Shown here piece by piece: positions 47,791-60,195 of a stretch of 64,000 nt of DNA (within the stretch, counting starts at the first letter, position 1; every line of letters begins with the position of its first letter). Source of the stretch: Amblyomma americanum (taxonomy: Eukaryota; Arthropoda; Arachnida; Ixodida; Ixodidae); contig NC_135504.1 in NCBI RefSeq assembly GCF_052857255.1, positions 142,750,121-142,814,120 on the forward strand, in the 5' to 3' direction. The position numbers and the translations under genes were made by a program. The notes below the pieces were generated by a model that did not search any database, was not told the DNA's origin, and saw only the letters and a program-made list of their open reading frames with translations.

Positions 47791-49730
47791 AGAAACTCCG
47801 CGTTAGAGGAACTCCGCACTTGAAACACACCGCGCTGGAGAAACTCCGCGTTGGAGAAAGTCCGCGTTGGAGAAGGTCTGCGTTGGAGGAAGTCCGCGTT
47901 GGAGAAAGTCCGCGTTGGAGAAACTTCGCGTTGAAGAAAGTCCGCATTGGAGAAAGTCCGCGCTGTAGAAACTCCGCGTTGTATAATCTCCGCGCTGGAG
48001 AAACTCCGCGATGGAGAAACTCCACGACGGACAAACTCCGCGATGGAGAAACTCCGCGTTGGAGAAAAGTCCGCTCTGGAGAAATTCTACGCTGGAGAAA
48101 CTCCGCGCTGGAGCAACTCCGCGTTGGAGAAACTCCGCGCTGGAGAAACTCCGTGCTGCATAAAATCTGCGCTGGAGAAACTCCGGGCTGGAGAAACTCC
48201 GCGCTGGAGAAACTCTGTGCTGGACAAACTCTGCGCAGGAGAAACTTCGCGTTGGAAAAACTGCGCATTGGAGAAACTCCGCGTTGGAGAAACTCCGCGT
48301 TGGAGAAAGTCCGCGTTGGAGAGTGTCCGCGATGGGGAAACTCCGCGCTGGAGAAACTCTGCGTTTGAGAAACTCCGAACTGGGCAAACTCCGCGATGGA
48401 GACACTCCGCGCTGGAGAAACTCTGTGTTGGGGAGACTTCGCGTTGGAGAAACGGCGCGTTGGAGAAGCTCCGCGTTGGAGAAACTCCGCGCTTGAAACA
48501 CACCGCTCTGGAGAAACTCCGCGTTGGAGAAAGTCCGCGTTGGAGAATGTCCGCGTTGGAGAAAGTCCGCGTTGGAGAAAGTCCGCGTTGGAGAAACTCC
48601 GCGTTGAAGAAAGTGCGCGTTGGAGAAAGTCCGCGCTAGAGAAACTCCGCGTTGGATAAACTCCGAGCTGGAGAAACTCCGCGATGGAGAAACTCCGCGA
48701 CGGACAAACTCCGCGATGGAGAAACTCCGCGTTGGTGATGAAAGTCCGCGTTGGAGAAAAGTCCGCGCTGGAGAAACTCTACGCTGGAGAAACTCCGGGC
48801 TGGAGAAACTCCGTGCTGGAGAAACTCCGTGTTGGAGAAACTCCGTGTTGGAAAAACCGCGTTGGAGAAACTCCGCGTTGGTGAAAGTCCGCGTTGGAGA
48901 ACGTCCGCGCTGGAGAAACTCCGCTCTGGAGAAACTCCGCTCTGGAGAAACTCCGCTCTGGAGAAACTCCGCATTTGAGAAACTCCGAACTGGAGAAACT
49001 CCGCGCTGGAGATACTCCGCGGTGGAGAAACTCCGCGCTGGAGAAACTCCGTGCTGCATAAAATCTGCGCTGGAGAAACTCCGGGCTGGGGAAACTCCGC
49101 GCAGGAGAAACTCCGTGCTGGACAAACTCCGCGCTTGAGAAACTCCGTGTTCGAGAAACTCCGCGCTGGAGAAACTTCGCGTTGGTGAAACTGCGCGTTG
49201 GAGAAACTCCGCGTTGGAGAAAGTCCGCGTCGGAGAGAGTCCGCGATGGAGAAACTCCGCGCTGGAGAAACTCCACGTTTGAGGAACTCCGAACTCTAGA
49301 AAATCCGCGATGGAGACACTCCGGGCTGGAGAAACTCCGCGCTGGAGAAAATCCGTGTTGGAGAAACTCCGCGTTGGGGAAACTTCGCGTTGGAGAAACA
49401 GCGCGTTGGAGACTCCGCGTTGGAGAAACTCCGTGCTTGAAACACACCGCGCTGGAGAAACTCCGCGTTGGAGAAAGTCCGCGTTGGAGAAAGTCCGCGC
49501 TGGGGAAACTCCGCGTTAAATAAACTCCGCGCTGGAGAAACTCCGCGATGAAGAAAGTCTGCGACGGACAAACTCCGCGATGGAGAAACTCCGCGTTGGA
49601 GAAAAGTCCGCTCTGGAGAAACGCTACGCTGGAGAAACTCCGCGCTGGAGCAACTCCGCGTTGGAGAAACTCCGCGCTGGAAAAACTCCGTGCTGCATTA
49701 AATCTGCGCTGGAGAAACTCCGGGCTGGAG
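47791..49730. repeat. Third copy of the 38.3-40.2 / 42.2-44.1 kb segment
   Basis: Matches 42.16-44.05 kb at an offset of 5631 bp, then 5679 bp. The extra 48 bp lie near 47870-47930, where three more GTCC-type units are present. It includes the 19-mer/14-mer patch and the GTTAAATAAAC unit (AATAAA near 49517). It ends at the GATGAAGAAAGTCTG module, after which the next large duplication begins. Confidence 0.86.
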
Positions 49731-52700
49731 AAACTCCGCGCTGGAGAAACTCCGTGCTGGACACACTCCGCGCTGGAGAAACTCCGTGTTGGAGAAACTC
49801 CGCGCTGGAGAAACTTCGCGTTGGAGAAACTGTGCGTTGGAGAAACTCCGCGTTGGAGAAACTCCGCGTTGGAGAAAGTCCGCGTTGGAGAAACTCCGCG
49901 CTGGAGAAACTCCGCGTTTGAGAAACGCCGAACTGGAGAATCTCCGCGATGGAGACACTCCGCGCTGGAGAAACTCTGCGCTGGAGAAACTCCGTGTTAG
50001 AGAAACTCCGTGTTGGGGAAACTTCGCGTTGGAGAAACTCCGCCTTGGAGAAACTTCGCTTTGAAGAAACGGCGCGTTGGAGAAACTCCGCGTTAGAGAA
50101 ACTCCGCGCTTGAAACACACCGCGCTGGAGAAGCACCGCGTTGGAGAAAGTCCGCGTCGGAGAAGGTCGGTGTTGGAGAAAGTCCGCGTTGGAGAAACTC
50201 CGTGTTGTAGAAACTCCGCATTGGAGAAATTTCGCGTTGAAGAAACGGCGCGTTGGAGATACTCCGCGTTGGAGAAAGTCCGCGTTGGAGAAGGTCCGCG
50301 TTGGTGAAAGTCCGCGTTGGAGAAAGTCCGCGCTGGAGAAACTCCGCGTTGTATAAACTCCGCGCTGGAGAAACTCCGCGATGAAGAAAGTCCGCGACGG
50401 ACAAACTCCGCGATGGAGAAACTCCGCGTTGGAGAAAAGTCCGCTCTGGAGAAACTCTACGCTGGAGAAACTCCGCGCTGGAGCAACTCCGCGTTGGAGA
50501 AAGTCCGCGCTGGAGAAACTCTGTGCTGCATAAAATCTGCGCTGGAGAAACTCCGCGCTGGAGAAATTCCGTGCTGGACAAACTCCGCGCTGGGGAAACT
50601 CCGTGTTGGAGAAACTCCGCGCTGGAGAAACTTTGCGTTGGAGAAACTGCGCGTTGGAGAAACTCCGCGTTGGAGAAATTCCGCGTTGAAGAAAGTCCGC
50701 GTTGGAGAAAGTCCGCGCTGGAGAAACTCCGCCTTGGAGAAACATCGCTTTGAAGAAACGGCGCGTTGGAGAAACTCCGCGTTAGAGAAACTCCGCGCTT
50801 GAAACACACCGCGCTGGAGAAACTCCGCTTTGGAGAAAGTCTGCGTTGGAGAAGGTCCGCGTTGGAGAAAGTCCGCGCTGGAGAAACTCCGCGTTGCATA
50901 AACTCCGCGCTGGAGAAATTCCGCGATGGAGAAACTCCGCGACGGACAAACTCCGCGATGTAGAAACTCCGCGTTGGAGAAAAGTCCGCTCTGGAGAAAC
51001 TCTACGCTGGAGAAACTCCGCGCTGGAGCAACTCCGCGTTGGAGAAACTCCCGCTGGAGAAATTCAGTGCTGCATAAAATCTGCGATGGAGAAACTCCGG
51101 GCTGGAGAAACTCCGCGCTGGAGGAACTCCGTGCTGTACAAACTCCGCGCTGGAGAAACTCCGTGTTGGAGAAACTCCGCGCTGGAGAAACTTCGCGTTG
51201 GAGAAACTGCGCGTTGGAGAAACTGCGCGTTGGAGAAACTCCGCGTTGGAGAAACTCCACGTTGGAGAAAGTCCGCGATGGAGAAAGTCCGCGTTGGAGA
51301 GAGTCGCGATGGAGAAACTCTGCGCTGGAGAAATTCCACGTTTGAGAAACTCCGAACTGGTGAAACTCCGCGATGGAGACACTCCGCGCTGGAGAAACTC
51401 CGCGCTGGAGAAACTCCTTGTTGGGGAAACTTCGAGTTGGAGAAACGGCGCGTTGGAGAAGCTCCGCGTTGGAGAAAGTCCGCGTTGGAGAAGGTCCGCG
51501 TTGGAGAAAGTCCGCGTTGGAGAAAGTCCGCGCTGGAGAAACTTCGCGTTGGAGAAACTGCGCGTTGGAGAAACTCCGCGTTGGAGAAACTCCGCGTTGG
51601 AGAAAGTCCGCGTTGGAGAAAGTCTGCGTTGGAGAGAGTCCGCGATGGAGAAACTCCGCGCTGGAGAAACTCCGCGTTTGAGAAACGCCGAACTGGAGAA
51701 ACTCCGCGATGGAGACACTCCGCGCTGGAGAAACTCTGCGCTGGAGAAACTCCGTGTTAGAGAAACTCCGTGTTGGGGAAACTTCGCGTTGGAGAAACTC
51801 CGCCTTGGAGAAACTTCGCTTTGAAGAAACGGCGCGTTGGAGAAACTCCGCGTTAGAGAATCTCCGCGCTTGAAACACACCGCGCTGGAGAAACACCGCG
51901 TTGGAGAAAGTCCGCGTCGGAGAAGGTCCGTGTTGGAGAAAGTCCGCGTTGGAGAAACTCCGTGTTGTAGAAACTCCGCATTGGAGAAATTTCGCGTTGA
52001 AGAAACGGCGCGTTGGAGATACTCCGCGTTGGAGAAAGTCCGCGTTGGAGAAGGTCCGCGTTGGAGAAAGTCCGCGTTGGAGAAAGTCTGCGTTGGAGAA
52101 GGTCCGCGTTGGAGAAAGTCCGCGTTGGAGAAAGTCCGCGTTGGAGAAACTCCGCTTTGAAGAAAGTCCGCGTTGGAGAAAGTCCGCGCTGGAGACTCCG
52201 CGTTGCATAAACTCCGCGCTGGAGAAACACGGCGATGGAGAAACTCCGCGATGGAGAAACTCCGCGACGGACAAACTCCGCGATGTAGAAACTCCGCGTT
52301 GGAGAAAAGTCCGCTCTGGAGAAACTCTACGCTGGAGAAACTCCGCGCTGGAGCAACTCCGCGTTTGAGAAACTCCCGCTGGAGAAATTCAGTGCTGCAT
52401 AAAATCTGCGCTGAAGAAACTCCGGGCTGGAGAAACTCCGCGCTGGAGGAACTCCGTGCTGGACAAACTCCGCGCTGGAGAAACTCCGTGTTGGAGAAAC
52501 TCCGCGCTGGAGAAACTTCGCGTTGGAGAAACTGCGCGTTGGAGAAACTGCGCGTTGGAGAAACTCCGCGTTGGAGAAACTCCACGTTGGAGAAAGTCCG
52601 CGTTGGAGAAAGTCCGCGTTGGAGAGAGTCGCGATGGAGAAACTCTGCGCTGGAGAAATTCCACGTTTGAGAAACTCCGAACTGGTGAAACTCCGCGATG

Positions 52701-53890
52701 GAGACACTCCGCGCTGGAGAAACTCCGCGCTGGAGAAACTCCGTGTTGGGGAAACTTCGAGTTGGAGAAACGGCGCGTTCGAGAAGCTCCGCGTTGGAGA
52801 AAGCCCGCGTTGGAGAAGGTCCGCGTTGGAGAAAGTCCGCGTTGGAGAAAGTCCGCGTTGGAGAAACTCCGCGTTGAAGAAAGTCCGCGTTGGAGAAAGT
52901 CCGCGCTGGAGAAACTCCGCCTTGGAGAAACATCGCTTTGAAGAAACGGCGCGTTGGAGAAACTCCGCGTTAGAGAAACTCTGCGCTTGAAACACACCGC
53001 GCTGGAGAAACTCCGCTTTGGAGAAAGTCTGCGTTGGAGAAGGTCCGCGTTGGAGAAAGTCCGCGCTGGAGAAAGTCCGCGTTGGAGAAACTCCGCTTTG
53101 AAGAAAGTCCGCGTTGGAGAAAGTCCGCGCTGGATAAACTCCGCGTTGTATAAACTCCGCGCTGGAGAAACTCCGCGATGGAGAAACTCCGCGACGGACA
53201 AACTCCGCGATGTAGTAACTCCGCGTTGGAGAAAAGTCCGCTCTGGAGAAACTCTACGCTGGAGAAACTCCGCGCTGGAGCAACTCCGCGTTTGAGAAAC
53301 TCCCGCTGGAGAAATTCAGTGCTGCATAAAATCTGCGCTGGAGAAACTCCGGGCTGGAGAAACTCCGCGCTGGAGGAACTCCGTGCTGGACAAACTCCGC
53401 GGTGGAGAAACTCCGTGTTGGAGAAACTCCGCGCTGGAGAAACTTCGCGTTGGAGAAACTGCGCGTTGGAGAAACTGCGCGTTGGAGAAACTCCACGTTG
53501 GAGAAAGTCTGCGTTGGAGAAAGTCCGCGTTGGACAGAGTCCGCGATGGAGAGAGTCGCGATGGAGAAACTCTGCGCTGGAGAAATTCCACGTTTGAGAA
53601 ACTCCGAACTGGTGAAACTCCGCGATGGAGACACTCCGCGCTGGAGAAACTCCGCGCTGGAGAGACTCCGTGTTGGGGAAACTTCGAGTTGGAGAAACGG
53701 CGCGTTGGAGAAGCTCCGCGTTGGAGAAAGTCCGCGTTGGAGAAGGTCCGCGTTGGAGAAAGTCCGCGTTGGAGAAAGTCCGCGTTGGAGAAACTCCCGC
53801 TGGAGAAATTCAGTGCTGCATAAAATCTGCGCTGGAGAAACTCCGGGCTGGAGAAACTCCGCGCTGGAGGAACTCCGTGCTGGACAAACT
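49510..53890. repeat. 4.4-kb duplication, copy A
   Basis: Repeated at 53986-58284. The offset is 4379 bp near 49.7 kb, 4411 bp from 50.0 to 51.2 kb, and 4394 bp thereafter. The 17-bp step is one monomer missing in copy B near 55625 plus a 1-bp deletion in copy B at GGAAAAGTCC near 55915. Copy B lacks about 113 bp near 54050 that are present here at 49.58-49.69 kb. Family I markers are present near 51358, 52681 and 53608. Confidence 0.88.
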
Positions 53891-53985
53891 CCGCGCTGGA
53901 CAAACTCCGCGCTGGAGAAACTCTGTGCTGGACAAACTCTGCGCAGGAGAAACTTCGCGTTGGAAAAACTGCGCATTGGAGAAAC
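53891..53985. repeat. Short inserted fragment at duplication junction
   Basis: Between copies A and B of the 4.4-kb duplication lies about 95 bp reading CTCTGTGCTGGAC, CTCTGCGCAGG, CTTCGCGTTGGAAAAAC and TGCGCATTGG. This combination otherwise occurs only near 38.7, 42.55 and 48.23 kb, inside the 3.86-kb unit family. It is therefore a patch of a different HOR type at the join. It leads directly into GTTAAATAAAC, the unit that also precedes copy A at about 49516. Confidence 0.8.
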
Positions 53986-56900
53986 TCCGCGTTAAATAAA
54001 CTCCGCGCTGGAGAAACTCCGCGATGAAGAAAGTCTGCGACGGACAAACTCCGCGCTGGAAAAACTCCGTGCTGCATTAAATCTGCGCTGGAGAAACTCC
54101 GGGCTGGAGAAACTCCGCGCTGGAGAAACTCCGTGCTGGACACACTCCGCGCTGGAGAAACTCCGTGTTGGAGAAACTCCGCGCTGGAGAAACTTCGCGT
54201 TGGAGAAACTGTGCGTTGGAGAAACTCCGCGTTGGAGAAACTCCGCGTTGGAGAAAGTCCGCGTTGGAGAAAGTCCGCGTTGGAGAGAGTCCGCGATGGA
54301 GAAACTCCGCGCTGGAGAAACTCCGCGTTTGAGAAACGCCGAACTGGAGAATCTCCGCGATGGAGACACTCCGCGCTGGAGAAACTCTGCGCTGGAGAAA
54401 CTCCGTGTTAGAGAAACTCCGTGTTGGGGAAACTTCGCGTTGGAGAAACTCCGCCTTGGAGAAACTTCGCTTTGAAGAAACGGCGCGTTGGAGAAACTCC
54501 GCGTTAGAGAAACTCCGCGCTTGAAACACACCGCGCTGGAGAAGCACCGCGTTGGAGAAAGTCCGCGTCGGAGAAGGTCCGTGTTGGAGAAAGTCCGCGT
54601 TGGAGAAACTCCGTGTTGTAGAAACTCCGCATTGGAGAAATTTCGCGTTGAAGAAACGGCGCGTTGGAGATACTCCGCGTTGGAGAAAGTCCGCGTTGGA
54701 GAAGGTCCGCGTTGGTGAAAGTCCGCGTTGGAGAAAGTCCGCGCTGGAGAAACTCCGCGTTGTATAAACTCCGCGCTGGAGAAACTCCGCGATGAAGAAA
54801 GTCCGCGACGGACAAACTCCGCGATGGAGAAACTCCGCGTTGGAGAAAAGTCCGCTCTGGAGAAACTCTACGCTGGAGAAACTCCGCGCTGGAGCAACTC
54901 CGCGTTGGAGAAAGTCCGCGCTGGAGAAACTCCGTGCTGCATAAAATCTGCGCTGGAGAAACTCCGCGCTGGAGAAATTCCGTGCTGGACAAACTCCGCG
55001 CTGGGGAAACTCCGTGTTGGAGAAACTCCGCGCTGGAGAAACTTTGCGTTGGAGAAACTGCGCGTTGGAGAAACTCCGCGTTGGAGAAACTCCGCGTTGA
55101 AGAAAGTCCGCGTTGGAGAAAGTCCGCGCTGGAGAAACTCCGCCTTGGAGAAACATCGCTTTGAAGAAACGGCGCGTTGGAGAAACTCCGCGTTAGAGAA
55201 ACTCCGCGCTTGAAACACACCGCGCTGGAGAAACTCCGCTTTGGAGAAAGTCTGCGTTGGAGAAGGTCCGCGTTGGAGAAAGTCCGCGCTGGAGAAACTC
55301 CGCGTTGCATAAACTCCGCGCTGGAGAAATTCCGCGATGGAGAAACTCCGCGACGGACAAACTCCGCGATGTAGAAACTCCGCGTTGGAGAAAAGTCCGC
55401 TCTGGAGAAACTCTACGCTGGAGAAACTCCGCGCTGGAGCAACTCCGCGTTGGAGAAACTCCCGCTGGAGAAATTCAGTGCTGCATAAAATCTGCGATGG
55501 AGAAACTCCGGGCTGGAGAAACTCCGCGCTGGAGGAACTCCGTGCTGGACAAACTCCGCGCTGGAGAAACTCCGTGTTGGAGAAACTCCGCGCTGGAGAA
55601 ACTTCGCGTTGGAGAAACTGCGCGTTGGAGAAACTCCGCGTTGGAGAAACTCCACGTTGGAGAAAGTCCGCGATGGAGAAAGTCCGCGTTGGAGAGAGTC
55701 GCGATGGAGAAACTCTGCGCTGGAGAAATTCCACGTTTGAGAAACTCCGAACTGGTGAAACTCCGCGATGGAGACACTCCGCGCTGGAGAAACTCCGCGC
55801 TGGAGAAACTCCTTGTTGGGGAAACTTCGAGTTGGAGAAACGGCGCGTTGGAGAAGCTCCGCGTTGGAGAAAGTCCGCGTTGGAGAAGGTCCGCGTTGGA
55901 GAAAGTCCGCGTTGGAAAAGTCCGCGCTGGAGAAACTTCGCGTTGGAGAAACTGCGCGTTGGAGAAACTCCGCGTTGGAGAAACTCCGCGTTGGAGAAAG
56001 TCCGCGTTGGAGAAAGTCTGCGTTGGAGAGAGTCCGCGATGGAGAAACTCCGCGCTGGAGAAACTCCGCGTTTGAGAAACGCCGAACTGGAGAAACTCCG
56101 CGATGGAGACACTCCGCGCTGGAGAAACTCTGCGCTGGAGAAACTCCGTGTTAGAGAAACTCCGTGTTGGGGAAACTTCGCGTTGGAGAAACTCCGCCTT
56201 GGAGAAACTTCGCTTTGAAGAAACGGCGCGTTGGAGAAACTCCGCATTAGAGAATCTCCGCGCTTGAAACACACCGCGCTGGAGAAACACCGCGTTGGAG
56301 AAAGTCCGCGTCGGAGAAGGTCCGTGTTGGAGAAAGTCCGCGTTGGAGAAACTCCGTGTTGTAGAAACTCCGCATTGGAGAAATTTCGCGTTGAAGAAAC
56401 GGCGCGTTGGAGATACTCCACGTTGGAGAAAGTCCGCGTTGGAGAAGGTCCGCGTTGGAGAAAGTCCGCGTTGGAGAAAGTCTGCGTTGGAGAAGGTCCG
56501 CGTTGGAGAAAGTCCGCGTTGGAGAAAGTCCGCGTTGGAGAAACTCCGCTTTGAAGAAAGTCCGCGCTGGAGAAAGTCCGCGCTGGAGACTCCGCGTTGC
56601 ATAAACTCCGCGCTGGAGAAACTCCGCGATGGAGAAACTCCGCGATGGAGAAACTCCGCGACGGACAAACTCCGCGATGTAGAAACTCCGCGTTGGAGAA
56701 AAGTCCGCTCTGGAGAAACTCTACGCTGGAGAAACTCCGCGCTGGAGCAACTCCGCGTTTGAGAAACTCCCGCTGGAGAAATTCAGTGCTGCATAAAATC
56801 TGCGCTGAAGAAACTCCGGGCTGGAGAAACTCCGCGCTGGAGGAACTCCGTGCTGGACAAACTCCGCGCTGGAGAAACTCCGTGTTGGAGAAACTCCGCG

Positions 56901-58284
56901 CTGGAGAAACTTCGCGTTGGAGAAACTGCGCGTTGGAGAAACTGCGCGTTGGAGAAACTCCGCGTTGGAGAAACTCCACGTTGGAGAAAGTCCGCGTTGG
57001 AGAAAGTCCGCGTTGGAGAGAGTCGCGATGGAGAAACTCTGCGCTGGAGAAATTCCACGTTTGAGAAACTCCGAACTGGTGAAACTCCGCGATGGAGACA
57101 CTCCGCGCTGGAGAAACTCCGCGCTGGAGAAACTCCGTGTTGGGGAAACTTCGAGTTGTAGAAACGGCGCGTTCGAGAAGCTCCGCGTTGGAGAAAGCCC
57201 GCGTTGGAGAAGGTCCGCGTTGGAGAAAGTCCGCGTTGGAGAAAGTCCGCGTTGGAGAAACTCCGCGTTGAAGAAAGTCCGCGCTGGAGAAAGTCCGCGC
57301 TGGAGAAACTCCGCCTTGGAGAAACATCGCTTTGAAGAAACGGCGCGTTGGAGAAACTCCGCGTTAGAGAAACTCCGCGCTTGAAACACACCGCGCTGGA
57401 GAAACTCCGCTTTGGAGAAAGTCTGCGTTGGAGAAGGTCCGCGTTGGAGAAAGTCCGCGCTGGAGAAAGTCCGCGTTGGAGAAACTCCGCTTTGAAGAAA
57501 GTCCGCGTTGGAGAAAGTCCGCGCTGGAGAAACTCCGCGTTGTATAAACTCCGCGCTGGAGAAACTCCGCGATGGAGAAACTCCGCGACGGACAAACTCC
57601 GCGATGTAGTAACTCCGCGTTGGAGAAAAGTCCGCTCTGGACAAACTCTACGCTGGAGAAACTCCGCGCTGGAGCAACTCCGCGTTTGAGAAACTCCCGC
57701 TGGAGAAATTCAGTGCTGCATAAAATCTGCGCTGGAGAAACTCCGGGCTGGAGAAACTCCGCGCTGGAGGAACTCCGTGCTGGACAAACTCCGCGCTGGA
57801 GAAACTCCGTGTTGGAGAAACTCCGCGCTGGAGAAACTTCGCGTTGGAGAAACTGCGCGTTGGAGAAACTGCGCGTTGGAGAAACTCCACGTTGGAGAAA
57901 GTCTGCGTTGGAGAAAGTCCGCGTTGGAGAGAGTCCGCGATGGAGAGAGTCGCGATGGAGAAACTCTGCGCTGGAGAAATTCCACGTTTGAGAAACTCCG
58001 AACTGGTGAAACTCCGCGATGGAGACACTCCGCGCTGGAGAAACTCCGCGCTGGAGAGACTCCGTGTTGGGGAAACTTCGAGTTGGAGAAACGGCGCGTT
58101 GGAGAAGCTCCGCGTTGGAGAAAGTCCGCGTTGGAGAAGGTCCGCGTTGGAGAAAGTCCGCGTTGGAGAAAGTCCGCGTTGGAGAAACTCCCGCTGGAGA
58201 AATTCAGTGCTGCATAAAATCTGCGCTGGAGAAACTCCGGGCAGGAGAAACTCCGCGCTGGAGGAACTCCGTGCTGGACAAACT
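53986..58284. repeat. 4.4-kb duplication, copy B
   Basis: Direct repeat of copy A with the indels described for it. Other visible private changes are CTCCGCATTAGAGAATC near 56241 (GCGTTAGAG in copy A), GTCCGCGCTGG for GTCCGCGTTGG near 56565 and 57285, and GTTGTAGAAACGG near 57155. Family I markers are near 55750, 57077 and 58005. The right end is near 58284, where CTGGACAAACTCC is followed by GAACTGGTG, an internal join that removes most of one module. Confidence 0.87.
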
Positions 58285-60195
58285 CCGAACTGGTGAAACT
58301 CCGCGATGGAGACACTCCGCGCTGGAGAAACTCCGCGCTGGAGAAACTCCGTGTTGGGGAAACTTCGAGTTGGAGAAACGGCGCGTTGGACAAGCTCCGC
58401 GTTGGAGAAAGCCCGCGTTGGAGAAGGTCCGCGTTGGAGAAAGTCCGCGTTGGAGAAAGTCCGCGTTGGAGAAACTCCGCGTTGAAGAAAGTCCGCGTTG
58501 GAGAAACTCCGCGCTGGAGAAACTCCGCCTTGGAGAAACATCGCTTTGAAGAAACGGCGCGTTGGAGAAACTCCGCGTTAGAGAAACTCCGCGCTTGAAA
58601 CACACCGCGCTGGAGAAACTCCGCTTTGGAGAAAGTGTGCGTTGGAGAAGGTCCGCGTTGGAGAAAGTCCGCGCTGGAGAAAGTCCGCGTTGGAGAAACT
58701 CCCGCTGGAGAAATTCAGTGCTGCATAAAATCTGCGCTGGAGAAACTCCGGGCTGGAGAAACTCCGCGCTGGAGGAACTCCGTGTTGGACAAACTCCGCG
58801 ATGGAGAAACTCCGTGTTGGAGAAACTCCGCGCTGGAGAAACTTCGCGTTGGAGAAACTGCGCGTTGGAGAAACTCCGCGTTCGAGAAACTCCACGTTGG
58901 AGAAAGTCTGCGTTGGAGAAAGTCCGCGTTGGAGAGAGTCCGCGATGGAGAAACTCCGCGCTGGAGAAACTCCGCGTTTGAGAAACTCCGAACTGGAGAA
59001 ACTCCGCGATGGAGACACTCCGCGCTGGAGAAACTCCGTTTTGGAGAAACTCCGTGTTGGAGAAACGTCGCGTTGGAGAAACTCCGCCTTGGAGAAACTT
59101 CGCTTTGTAGAAACAGCGCGTTGGAGAAACTCCACGTTAGAGAATCTCCGCGCTTGAAACACACCGCGCTGGAGAAACTCCGCGTTGGAGAAAGTCCGCG
59201 TCGGAGAATGTCCGCGTTGGAGAAAGTCCGCGTTGGAGAAACTCCGTGTTGTAGAAACTCCGCCTTGGAGAAACTTCGCGTTGAAGAAACGGCGCGTTGG
59301 AGATTCTCCGCGTTGGAGAAACTCCGCACTTGAAACACACCGCGCTGGAGAAACTCCGCGTTGGAGAAAGTCCGCGTTGGAGAAGGTCCGCGTTGGAGGA
59401 AGTCCGCGTTGGAGAAAGTCCGCGTTGAAGAAACTTCGCGTTGAAGAAAGTCCGCGTTGGAGAAAGTCCGTGCTGGAGAAACTCCGCGTTGTATAAACTC
59501 CGCGCTGGAGAAACTCCGCGATGGAGAAACTCCGCGACGGACAAACTCCGCGATGGAGAAACTCCGCGTTGGAGAAAAGTCCGCTCTTGAGAAATTCTAC
59601 GCTGGAGAAACTCCGCGCTGGAGCAACTCCGCGTTGGAGAAACTCCGCGCTGGAGAAACTCCGTGCTGCATAAAATCTGCGCTGGAGAAACTCCGGGCTG
59701 GAGAAACTCCGCGCTGGAGAAACTCCGTGCTGGACAAACTCTGCGCAGGAGAAACTCCGTGTTGGAGAAACTCCGCGCTGGAGAAACTTCGCGTTGGAGA
59801 AACTTCGCGTTGGAGAAACTCCGCGTTGGAGAAACTCCGCGTTGGAGAAAGTCCGCGTTGGAGAGTGTCCGCGATGGGGAAACTCCGCGTTTGAGAAACT
59901 CCGAACTGGAGAAACTCCGCGATGGAGACACTCCGCGCTGGAGAAACTCCGTGTTGGGGAGACTTCGCGTTGAAGAAACGGCGCGTTGGAGAAGCTCCGC
60001 GTTGGAGAAACTCCGCGTTGAAGAAAGTCCGCGTTGGAGAAAGTCCGCGCTGGAGAAACTCCGCCTTGGAGAAACATCGCTTTGAAGAAACGGCGCGTTG
60101 GAGAAACTCCGCGTTAGAGAAACTCCGCGCTTGAAACACACCGCGCTGGAGAAACTCCGCTTTGGAGAAAGTCTGCGTTGGAGAAGGTCCGCGTT
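58285..60195. repeat. Terminal duplication, copy A (with 56.6-58.2 kb)
   Basis: 56.6-58.2 kb matches 60.3-61.88 kb at 3677 bp. 58.29-58.68 kb matches 62.18-62.57 kb at 3884 bp. 59.0-59.85 kb matches 62.83-63.67 kb at 3821 bp, and 59.9-60.195 kb matches 63.71-64.0 kb at 3805 bp. Offsets change stepwise because each copy carries its own internal deletions. Family II markers appear here (CCGTTTTGGAG near 59037, GCACTTGAAAC near 59327). Confidence 0.82.
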
